From NCBI GenBank assembly GCA_017464815.1, contig JAFTYI010000021.1:1-64000 (forward strand): 64,000 nucleotides of DNA. Reading direction: 5' to 3'. The notes under the pieces were generated by a model. It did no database searches and was not told the DNA's origin. It saw only the letters and a program-made list of their open reading frames with translations. Positions 17,922 through 24,507 of this stretch are shown here, in pieces; the stretch's first letter is position 1; each line of letters opens with the position of its first letter. The stretch is from Bacteroidaceae bacterium. GTDB taxonomy: Bacteria; Bacteroidota; Bacteroidia; Bacteroidales; Bacteroidaceae. A program made the translations under genes and the position numbers.

Positions 17922-18728
17922 TCAGCAACCTCCCTCACTTCCCGCGGCCTTCAGTTCCGCCTCCACGCGATTGGTCAGTTCCACAAACTGCTCCACCGAG
18001 AGTTGCTCGGGCCGCTTGTTGAACAGTTCATCGGCCAGCAAGGGGCTATCTTTCCCGAGGATGGGCTTGATGGAGTTTCTCAATGTCTTGCGGCGCTGGT
18101 TGAAGGTGGTCTTCACCACCTGCTTGAACAACTGTTCGTTGCATCCAAGCTCCTTCGTGTCGTTTCGTGTCATGCGGATGACGGCACTCTTCACCTTCGG
18201 CGGCGGGTTGAACACATGCTCGTGGACGGTGAAGAGGTACTCCACCCTGTACCACGCCTGCATCAGCACACTCAGGATGCCATACGTCTTGCTTCCCGGC
18301 GCAGCCGCCATGCGCTCGGCCACCTCCTTCTGAATCATGCCCGTGCAACAGGGAATCAGTTCCTTGAACTCCAGCATCTTGAAGAATATCTGGCTCGATA
18401 TATTGTAGGGATAGTTTCCCGTCAACACAAAAGGCTGTCCGCCGAACAGGCGGTCGAGGTGCATTTTCAGGAAGTCATCCTCGATAATATTTTCCTCCAA
18501 CGAGGGAAAATGTTCTCTCAGGTAGGCCACCGATTCAAAGTCCAGCTCCACCACCTTCAAAGGACGGTTCTTGGGAATAAGGAACTGGGTGAGCACCCCC
18601 ATACCCGGACCCACCTCCAACACGGGCAGGTCGGGACAAGCATCCACCGTGTCGGCAATGTCCTGAGCAATTTTCAAGTCCCTCAGAAAGTGTTGTCCGA
18701 GGAACTTTTTAGGTTTTACAAGTCGCAT
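17922..18728 (-). CDS. rsmA: 16S rRNA (adenine(1518)-N6/adenine(1519)-N6)-dimethyltransferase
   Basis: Dimethylates two adjacent adenines in the 3' hairpin of 16S rRNA (KsgA). 268 residues with N-terminal KPKKFLGQHFL (5-15), the SAM-binding motif VLEVGPGMGVLT near residue 37, and the catalytic LTGNYPYNISSQI near 105 (NLPY-type motif with Tyr in place of Leu). A C-terminal rRNA-binding part follows. A -7 element lies 28 nt upstream of the ATG. Confidence 0.95.
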   Translation of the reverse strand: MRLVKPKKFLGQHFLRDLKIAQDIADTVDACPDLPVLEVGPGMGVLTQFLIPKNRPLKVVELDFESVAYLREHFPSLEENIIEDDFLKMHLDRLFGGQPFVLTGNYPYNISSQIFFKMLEFKELIPCCTGMIQKEVAERMAAAPGSKTYGILSVLMQAWYRVEYLFTVHEHVFNPPPKVKSAVIRMTRNDTKELGCNEQLFKQVVKTTFNQRRKTLRNSIKPILGKDSPLLADELFNKRPEQLSVEQFVELTNRVEAELKAAGSEGGC

Positions 18729-18755
18729 ATATCTCCTTTATTTCTTTTGTGAGGG

Positions 18756-18763
18756 CAAAGATA
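18756..18763 (-). promoter_or_regulatory. Putative promoter of rsmA
   Basis: CAAAGATA reads TATCTTTG on the minus strand, matching the -7 element. No clear -33 element. Confidence 0.5.
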
Positions 18764-18837
18764 CGCAATTTTTAATCATAAACACTGCTCTTTTCCATTG
18801 TTCTCACACTATTTTTCACTTTCACCAAATAACTGTT

Positions 18838-20229
18838 TTAGTCGGTTCTTTCTGAAGCATTCACTTTCAGATTGCTTAAATCCAAATGATAAACCTGTTT
18901 TTCCTCTGTTGTGTATTTGCGTATGAACATCGTCATATATATTGGCAAGTATAGTGTACGTCCATTGACGGACAGATTACCATTGCACAGTACGTACGCT
19001 TCAGAAATATCATACACATCGCCCGACATCAGATTGTTCAAGGCATTATGCCGTTCGTATGCTTTGCCTGACTTCACTTCAACAGGCACTGCTTTCCCCT
19101 TCTGTTCGATGATGAAGTCCAGCTCACCCATCTTTTTATTGTTGAAATAATGCAAATTATGTCCATACCCTCCAAAGCCATGAGCAACAAGCTCCTGAGC
19201 CACAAAGTTTTCATAAATGGCTCCGTAGTTCATGTCTATCTCGCCACTCAACAATTTCAACTGAATGCCCGAAGCATATTGGCAGGCCAACAACCCCACA
19301 TCATTCTGGAAGAGTTTGAATAGATTGCGCTGTTCGTCCAGTTTCAACGGCGCCATGGGTCTGTTCACATTGTAGGTAGGAATGGCCACACCGGCATCCT
19401 TCAGCCAAAGAAAACTGTCCTCAAAACGGGAAAAGCGAGCACGTTCGTTCAGATTCTTCAGGATGAACCGTTTATTTTTCGCATCAAGTTCAGAAGGTAT
19501 CAAGTCAAAAATCTCATCAATTTTCAATTTCCTATCTGAATCATACTGGCTGATGTCCCAACGATAGAGAGTAAGAATTTCGCGCTGTTTATCTTCCACC
19601 ACATTCAAGTCGTTCGTGTCAAGATAGGCCTGAACTGAAGCAGGCATACCACCTACCACCAAATACAGCCGTACAAGTTTGATGAGCGAATCATGGATTA
19701 CATTGTCAACAGGAATCTGTTTCTGCCATGCGTGGTGCAAGGATTCAAAGACTTCATCGGAAAGCCCTAAAGCACATGAGAATTCCTCAAGGTCGAGCGG
19801 AAAGACCTCTTTCACAGCCATATACCCTACAGGTACACTGCGTATATCCTTCAACTCCACTCCCAAAAGACTGCCACTGAGAGCATAACGACAACTTCCC
19901 TCATCAACAAGAAACTTAATCCAAGTCATAGCCTCAGGACACTGCTGCACCTCATCCAGAAATATCAGAGTATTGGGCAAAGAGGTCTTCTTCTGTGTGT
20001 GGGCAGATATACGCAACAACACGTCCTTTGCACTTTGTGCCCCTTGAAAGATAACCTTTGCCGATTCATCCTCATAGAAGTTGATTTCTATCAGATTCAT
20101 CTTGTGAGTCGAGGCATATTTACGCACCGCAAACGTCTTCCCTGTCTGTCTGGCACCAGTCAAAAGCAGGGCAGACTTATTCCTTTCATAGTGATTTTCA
20201 ATCTCTTTGTCTAATTTTCTATTGACCAT
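18838..20229 (-). CDS. AAA-family ATPase with DUF4143 C-terminal domain
   Basis: 463 residues. Walker A is GARQTGKT (residues 25-32), Walker B is TLIFLDEVQQCPEA near residue 91. The C-terminal DUF4143 region contains GELDFIIEQKGKAVPVEVKSGK near residue 400, which has the D-x(n)-ExK spacing of PD-(D/E)XK nuclease folds. This widespread family has many copies per genome and no settled function. The longest frame starts at a TTG (20310) inside tandem repeats; ATG 20229 is preferred because the N-terminus then resembles the family (NRKLDKEIENHYERNKSALLL). Visibly richer in A/T than its neighbours, suggesting transfer. Confidence 0.85.
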   Translation of the reverse strand: MVNRKLDKEIENHYERNKSALLLTGARQTGKTFAVRKYASTHKMNLIEINFYEDESAKVIFQGAQSAKDVLLRISAHTQKKTSLPNTLIFLDEVQQCPEAMTWIKFLVDEGSCRYALSGSLLGVELKDIRSVPVGYMAVKEVFPLDLEEFSCALGLSDEVFESLHHAWQKQIPVDNVIHDSLIKLVRLYLVVGGMPASVQAYLDTNDLNVVEDKQREILTLYRWDISQYDSDRKLKIDEIFDLIPSELDAKNKRFILKNLNERARFSRFEDSFLWLKDAGVAIPTYNVNRPMAPLKLDEQRNLFKLFQNDVGLLACQYASGIQLKLLSGEIDMNYGAIYENFVAQELVAHGFGGYGHNLHYFNNKKMGELDFIIEQKGKAVPVEVKSGKAYERHNALNNLMSGDVYDISEAYVLCNGNLSVNGRTLYLPIYMTMFIRKYTTEEKQVYHLDLSNLKVNASERTD

Positions 20230-20230
20230 A

Positions 20231-20341
20231 TTACACTTTTTCAGGGTTGCCAACTCTCTTTTTTGACACTTTTCCAAGGCATTTTCACCCGATTTATGAC
20301 ACTTTTCCAAGGCATTTCAGGGCATTTTCTGACACTTTTCC
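20231..20341 (-). repeat. Four direct repeats with an exact 33-nt period upstream of the ATPase
   Basis: TGACACTTTTCC (plus strand) starts at 20264, 20297 and 20330 (the last lacking only the final C match), and a degenerate copy TTACACTTTTTC at 20231. Spacing is exactly 33 nt each time, i.e. about three DNA turns. The copies sit directly at the 5' end of the ATPase gene. Confidence 0.8.
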
Positions 20342-20427
20342 AAGTTTTCAAGGGCAAAAGTAGCAATATTTATTGGATTCATCACTATATTTTCCGTCTT
20401 TTTTCGCCAAAAGACATCTTTAAACAT

Positions 20428-20475
20428 TTAACTCCGTTCGCAAACCGTGTCTGTTCGGTTCGCGAACGGAGTTAA
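20428..20475. repeat. 48-nt palindromic dispersed element, copy 1
   Basis: TTAACTCCGTTCGC (20428-20441) and GCGAACGGAGTTAA (20462-20475) are perfect inverted arms; the centre is AAACCGTGTCTGTTCGGTTC. A second copy of the same length lies in opposite orientation at 24012-24059. Confidence 0.8.
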
Positions 20476-20792
20476 TAGGTTATGGGCAATATACTGCACT
20501 AAATGCAGTTGTATCTACATAATAAATCAAACAATTGTGAATTACTAATTATAAATTCTGAATTATTTCACAGAATATGTTGAAGAACATAAAATGAGGT
20601 TCCAAACGAAGGATGAAATGGAATGCGAGCGTTCTTTACATCCACCAGTAATAAATCCCGCGCTTCTGTTTCTTTCCTATTTCGTTGAAGCAACGCACTA
20701 CGAAACGGGCAGACTTCCGCATAAATATGCATAAGGAAGGGAAGAGGAAGGCTTGGAGAGCTGGCCTCAAACGGGCGTTTCCACTCATCCGC

Positions 20793-20920
20793 TCCTAAAC
20801 ATGCGCGGAAGTTTAGGAGTGGTTGCATCCGTGCGCAGTTGCGCACCGTTGGAAATTCAGGAGTTCTTCGACGGACGTTTAGGAGCGAAAGAGCGGATGT
20901 TTAGGATAGGTACTGCCGAA
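20793..20920. repeat. GTTTAGGA array on a 22-nt grid
   Basis: GTTTAGGA at 20811, 20877 and 20899, with a degenerate ATTCAGGA at 20855; all starts differ by multiples of 22. An inverted copy TCCTAAAC at 20793-20800 forms a 9-bp stem with the 20811 copy (CTCCTAAAC/GTTTAGGAG). The unit at 20833 is not recognisable. Confidence 0.6.
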
Positions 20921-20967
20921 AGGCGTCGTCGGATAGAGTTTGCCATTGTTTTTATAACGCACTCGAA

Positions 20968-21003
20968 TGCATAATTATACACCCCTCACTGCATAATTAT
21001 GCA
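20968..21003. promoter_or_regulatory. Pair of TGCATAATTAT palindromes 22 nt apart (ARG-box-like)
   Basis: TGCATAATTATACA starts at 20968 and TGCATAATTATGCA at 20990. The form resembles ArgR operators (TGnATnnnnATnCA), but no arginine gene is adjacent. A related GCATAAATATGC lies at 20719-20730. It could equally be another member of the 22-nt repeat class. Confidence 0.35.
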
Positions 21004-21115
21004 AAAACGGCCGCACGAGAATCGCGTATATGCACACCTGTTTTCTTTCGCACGAAAAAGGAGCAGAATTTTAATCGGAACGTAAGTAACTGATGCTCAA
21101 CATTGTGACAAAGTT

Positions 21116-21146
21116 GCCTTAGCCTTGAATTAAGGTAGGCTTAGCC
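21116..21146 (-). repeat. CTTAGCC pair with 22-nt spacing, related to the array at 62893
   Basis: CTTAGCC starts at 21118 and 21140. The first copy lies in GCCTTAGCCTTG, the exact reverse complement of CAAGGCTAAGGC, which occurs twice in the array at 62893-62980. The minus strand also reads CTCATGGCTAAG, like the CTCAT...CTAAGG units there. Confidence 0.55.
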
Positions 21147-21349
21147 ATGAGATGGTGCAGACGAAGTAAAGCATACTTTCGATTTCCTGACATCTAAGAA
21201 GGCGAAATGTTTACAATTCAGATATATAATCCTTTGGTTGCGAATGGAAATGAAAAGAAAGAGAAAAGGGTACGTTCACCATTTTTAAAGATATTGGCTT
21301 TGCCATCTCAAATAAAAGTTGTTTCTTTGCATGAAATAAGACAAACTTG

Positions 21350-22363
21350 ATGAAGAAACACCTCAAAAGCATCATAAAAATAGTGTTGCCCCTTGCATTG
21401 GGGGGCGGGATTCTGTGGTGGACGTACCGCGACTTTGACTTCTCGGCCGTGAGCCACACGCTGCTCTACGAGATGAACTTGTGGTGGCTGGCATTGTCGC
21501 TGGTGTTCGAAGTGTTGAGCCATGTGCTCCGCGGCTTGCGATGGAAGCAGACACTGGAGCCGTTGGGCGAACGGCCACGCACGGAGACGTGCATCAACGC
21601 CATCTTCCTCTCCTACGCAGTGAGCCTGCTGATTCCCCGCTCGGGCGAGGTGGCACGGTGTGGCGTGCTGAAGAGGTACGACGGGGTGTCGTTCACCAAG
21701 TCGCTGGGCACGGTGGTGACGGAGCGCGTGGTGGACATGGTGTGTGTCCTGCTTATCGCCCTCATGGTGGTGATGCTCCAGTTCGATGTGTTGCGCACTT
21801 TTTTTATGGAAAAAGGAATGAGCATGAATGAGCTTGCCTCTGTGGCCACTTCATCCTACCTCATTCCAGGAGTGATGTTGGCGCTGGTCGTCTGCATCGC
21901 CGGATACTTCCTGCTCCTCCGCTTGTCGATAGCGGAGAAGGTGAAGGGAGTGCTGCGCAACCTGTGGGAAGGCATCTGCTCGGTGCGGCGGGTGAAGAAC
22001 GTGCCGCTCTTCCTCCTCTACAGCGCGGGCGTTTGGGGGAGCTACATCATGCAGTTCTATCTGACATTCTACTGTTTTCCGTTCACGGCCGACCTTGGTT
22101 TCAAGGCAGGACTGGCGGTGTTCATCACCACGAGTTTTGCCGTGTTGGTGCCTACGCCGAACGGAGCGGGACCTTGGCACTACGTGGTCATCTCGATGCT
22201 GACGCTGCTCTATGGAGTGAGCGAAAGCGACGCGGGCACCTTTGCCCTCATCGTGCATGGCACACAGACGGCGGCGCTCATCCTCTTGGGAGTGTATGCG
22301 ATGATAAGGATACTCCCCAAGGGCAGCCCCTCCCCCAACCCCTCCCTATATGGAGGGGAGTAG
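21350..22363 (+). CDS. Flippase-like integral membrane protein (UPF0104 / LPG synthase TM family)
   Basis: 337 residues with about eight membrane segments, of the family containing the transmembrane part of lysylphosphatidylglycerol synthase (lysylPG flippase-like). Conserved patterns seen: LSHVLRGLRW near residue 57, IFLSYAVSLLIPRSGEVAR near 85 and LVPTPNGAGPWH near 262. Probably moves or handles lipids in the inner membrane; substrate unknown. The frame begins with TTG at 21347; ATG 21350 is used. The last residues, SPSPNPSLYGGE, and the stop codon are encoded by a C-rich inverted repeat, so the native C-terminus has been altered or created by the repeat. Confidence 0.82.
   Translation: MKKHLKSIIKIVLPLALGGGILWWTYRDFDFSAVSHTLLYEMNLWWLALSLVFEVLSHVLRGLRWKQTLEPLGERPRTETCINAIFLSYAVSLLIPRSGEVARCGVLKRYDGVSFTKSLGTVVTERVVDMVCVLLIALMVVMLQFDVLRTFFMEKGMSMNELASVATSSYLIPGVMLALVVCIAGYFLLLRLSIAEKVKGVLRNLWEGICSVRRVKNVPLFLLYSAGVWGSYIMQFYLTFYCFPFTADLGFKAGLAVFITTSFAVLVPTPNGAGPWHYVVISMLTLLYGVSESDAGTFALIVHGTQTAALILLGVYAMIRILPKGSPSPNPSLYGGE
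22327..22361 (+). repeat. C-rich palindromic repeat overlapping the flippase 3' end
   Basis: CCCCTCCCCCAACCCCTCC and TATATGGAGGGGAG follow one another, giving a local hairpin. The reverse-complement version is at 22444-22478, so the two copies can also pair with each other across the 100-nt spacer. Confidence 0.7.
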
Positions 22364-22443
22364 ATACCCTTGCAAACCTATAGAAATGAACAGAAATTAA
22401 AAAAATAGAAACATTAAATCAATTTATTAACTACGGAACATTT

Positions 22444-22478
22444 CACTCCCCTCCCTTGTGGAGGGGCAGGGGGAGGGT
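22444..22478 (-). repeat. C-rich palindromic repeat upstream of pepD
   Basis: ACTCCCCTCCCTTGTGGAGG followed by GGCAGGGGGAGGG; inverted copy of the element at 22327-22361. It lies 19 nt before the pepD ATG. Confidence 0.7.
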
Positions 22479-22496
22479 CCGATAACATTTATTATT

Positions 22497-23957
22497 ATGG
22501 AAACTATCAAATCATTGGCTCCACAGGCCGTGTGGAAGCACTTCGATGCACTGACACAGGTACCCCGTCCGTCGGGACACCTCAAAGCAATCCAGCAATT
22601 CCTGCTCGACTTTGGCAAGCAAGTGGGCGTAGAAACGCGCATGGACGAAGCGGGCAACATCATCTATCGCAAGCCGGCAACGGCGGGTATGGAGAACCGC
22701 GAAACGGTCATCCTGCAAGCACACATGGACATGGTGCCGCAAAAGAATAACGACACGGTGCACGATTTCGAGAAAGACCCCATCCAAACCTATATCGACG
22801 GTGACTGGGTACGTGCCAAAGGTACAACGTTAGGTGCCGACAACGGCATGGGCGTAGCCGCCATCATGGCCATCATGGAGGACAACTCACTGGTGCACGG
22901 TCCGTTGGAAGCACTCATCACGGCTGATGAGGAGACGGGCATGTACGGTGCATTCGGACTGAAAGAGGGTACACTCGAAGGCAAAATGCTGCTCAACCTC
23001 GATTCGGAAGAGGAGGGCGAGCTCTACATCGGATGTGCCGGAGGTATCGACGTGACGGCTACTCTTGAATATAAGGAAGTGGAAACAGACCCGACAGACG
23101 TGGCCGTGAAGATTACTCTGAAGGGTCTGCGTGGCGGACATTCGGGTCTTGAAATATGCGAAGGTCGCGCCAATGCCAACAAACTGATGGTGCGCCTGGT
23201 GCGCGAAGCCATTGCCGACTACGAAGCCCGCTTGGCAAGCTGGAGCGGTGGCAACATGCGCAACGCCATCCCGCGCGAATGCGAAGTGGTGCTGACCATC
23301 CCTGCTGAAAACGAGGAGGAACTGATGGGACTGGTGAGCTATTGCGAAACCCTCTTCAACGAAGAGTACAGTGCCGTGGAGACTCCCATCACACTGAAGG
23401 CCGAGCGCGTGGAACTTCCGAAGGGCGAAGTGCCCGAAGAGATTCAGGACAATCTGGTGGATGCCATCTTTGCCTGTCACGACGGCGTGGTGCGCTACAT
23501 CCCCACTATCCCCGACACGGTGGAGACTTCATCCAACCTGGCCATCATCCGCATCGACGGCGGACGTGCCGAGTTCAACATCCTGGCACGTAGCAGCAGC
23601 GAATCGATGAAGGAATACGTGGCAACCTCTTTGGAATGCTGCTTCAACATGGCAGGCATGAAGGTGGAGCTGAGCGGAAGCTACTCAGGTTGGCAACCCG
23701 ACGTGAACTCACCTATCCTGAAGGCCATGAAGCAGAGCTACAACATCCAGTTTGGCAAAGAGCCGGAGGTGAAGGTCATCCACGCCGGACTCGAATGTGG
23801 CATCATCGGAGCATCGCATCCGGGCCTCGACATGATTTCCTTCGGCCCCACCCTGCGTTCGCCCCACTCTCCCGACGAACGTGTCTTCATCCCCTCGGTG
23901 CAGAAGTTCTACGACTTCCTGCTTGAGACACTGAAGCAGGTACCTTGTAAGGAATAA
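22497..23957 (+). CDS. pepD: Aminoacyl-histidine dipeptidase (M20 family)
   Basis: A zinc dipeptidase cleaving Xaa-His and other dipeptides. 486 residues, the usual size for PepD. Metal-site motifs: LQAHMDMVPQK near residue 77, GADNGMGVAAI near 115, TADEETGMYGA near 142 (catalytic Glu pair region) and HAGLECGIIG near 431. The ATG at 22497 is preferred; the longer frame from 22458 runs through the C-rich repeat and adds no family sequence. No partner gene evident. Confidence 0.93.
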   Translation: METIKSLAPQAVWKHFDALTQVPRPSGHLKAIQQFLLDFGKQVGVETRMDEAGNIIYRKPATAGMENRETVILQAHMDMVPQKNNDTVHDFEKDPIQTYIDGDWVRAKGTTLGADNGMGVAAIMAIMEDNSLVHGPLEALITADEETGMYGAFGLKEGTLEGKMLLNLDSEEEGELYIGCAGGIDVTATLEYKEVETDPTDVAVKITLKGLRGGHSGLEICEGRANANKLMVRLVREAIADYEARLASWSGGNMRNAIPRECEVVLTIPAENEEELMGLVSYCETLFNEEYSAVETPITLKAERVELPKGEVPEEIQDNLVDAIFACHDGVVRYIPTIPDTVETSSNLAIIRIDGGRAEFNILARSSSESMKEYVATSLECCFNMAGMKVELSGSYSGWQPDVNSPILKAMKQSYNIQFGKEPEVKVIHAGLECGIIGASHPGLDMISFGPTLRSPHSPDERVFIPSVQKFYDFLLETLKQVPCKE

Positions 23958-24011
23958 ATGAGCTTGAAGGTTAGTCAAGAGGCACGAAAGAGACTGACCG
24001 TTTTTAAAGTA

Positions 24012-24059
24012 TTAACTCCGTTCACGAACCGAACAAACACGGTTCACGAACGGAGTTAA
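24012..24059. repeat. 48-nt palindromic dispersed element, copy 2
   Basis: TTAACTCCGTTCACGAACC at the left and GGTTCACGAACGGAGTTAA at the right. The reverse complement aligns along its whole length with 20428-20475, including the centre. It lies between pepD and the convergent PG0541-like gene and may act as a terminator for either. Confidence 0.8.
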
Positions 24060-24103
24060 CTGTTTATATCCGATAGATAAATCTATCCGGAAAAGGAGGC
24101 AAA

Positions 24104-24397
24104 TCAAATGCTCTCCTCGATATTCCAGACAAAAGCGCGGAGGCCGAGCATCTCAGTCTCCTTATCCATGGCATGAAGAGTTTCCAAAAGAGGCTTCACA
24201 CGATGGTCTTCCACCATAGTGATGATGGCCGAACACATGCTGGGCCATGCATGGCTGCCCAAATGAGGTTCGCCAGTCTTGCTTCCACGTCCCTGCACTT
24301 GCTCGAAGCGGCTGAACCCGCGGCAGTTGAGACGGTCGAGCGTGGTGATGATGCGCTCGTGGAAAGCTTGGTCGTATGCTATAAATACTGATTTCAT
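24104..24397 (-). CDS. PG0541-family RND transporter-associated small protein
   Basis: 97 residues beginning MKSVFIAYDQAFHERIITTL. The size and alternating strand/helix look suggest a PII-like (ferredoxin-fold) protein. It is the last gene of the TetR-TolC-adaptor-RND order, as in Porphyromonas gingivalis, where PG0541 follows the PG0538-0540 pump genes. Role unknown; a regulatory or accessory function for the pump is inferred from its fixed position. Family assignment is from memory of the gene order and general sequence look. Confidence 0.65.
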   Translation of the reverse strand: MKSVFIAYDQAFHERIITTLDRLNCRGFSRFEQVQGRGSKTGEPHLGSHAWPSMCSAIITMVEDHRVKPLLETLHAMDKETEMLGLRAFVWNIEESI

Positions 24398-24421
24398 ATT
24401 CTATTAAAATTATGAGACCCA

Positions 24422-24495
24422 CCTAACCTCCCTGTGAGGGAGGAACCATAATAGTCTTTATAATCCCTATCCCCTCCCTCACAGGGAGGGTTAGG
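24422..24495. repeat. Near-perfect inverted repeat between the RND pump and PG0541-like genes
   Basis: CCTAACCTCCCTGTGAGGG (from 24422) pairs with CCCTCACAGGGAGGGTTAGG (ending 24495) with one extra G; about 22 bp in total around a 29-nt A/T-rich loop. Inside the operon it could reduce read-through or protect the upstream mRNA. Confidence 0.8.
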
Positions 24496-24507
24496 GTGAG
24501 TCTTCTA

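Larger units (their letters stand above)
20476..21349. other. Gene-poor, repeat-rich divergent intergenic region
   Basis: No convincing protein gene in about 870 nt; the short frames here lack any recognisable domain. It holds ACTGCA-CTAAA-TGCAGT (about 20503-20519), an A/T repeat near 20536-20573, a GTTTAGGA array, paired TGCATAATTAT palindromes and a CTTAGCC pair (listed separately). A weak -7-like TTTCTTTG near 21322 could serve the flippase gene. Confidence 0.6.

Noticed and set aside
20230-20310. Longer N-terminus of the DUF4143 ATPase
   Set aside because: It would need a TTG start and consists of the 33-nt repeats; ATG 20229 gives a normal family N-terminus.
20753-20974. 73-codon plus-strand open frame in the repeat-rich gap
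   Set aside because: It is built from the GTTTAGGA array and has no recognisable motif or promoter; likely non-coding.
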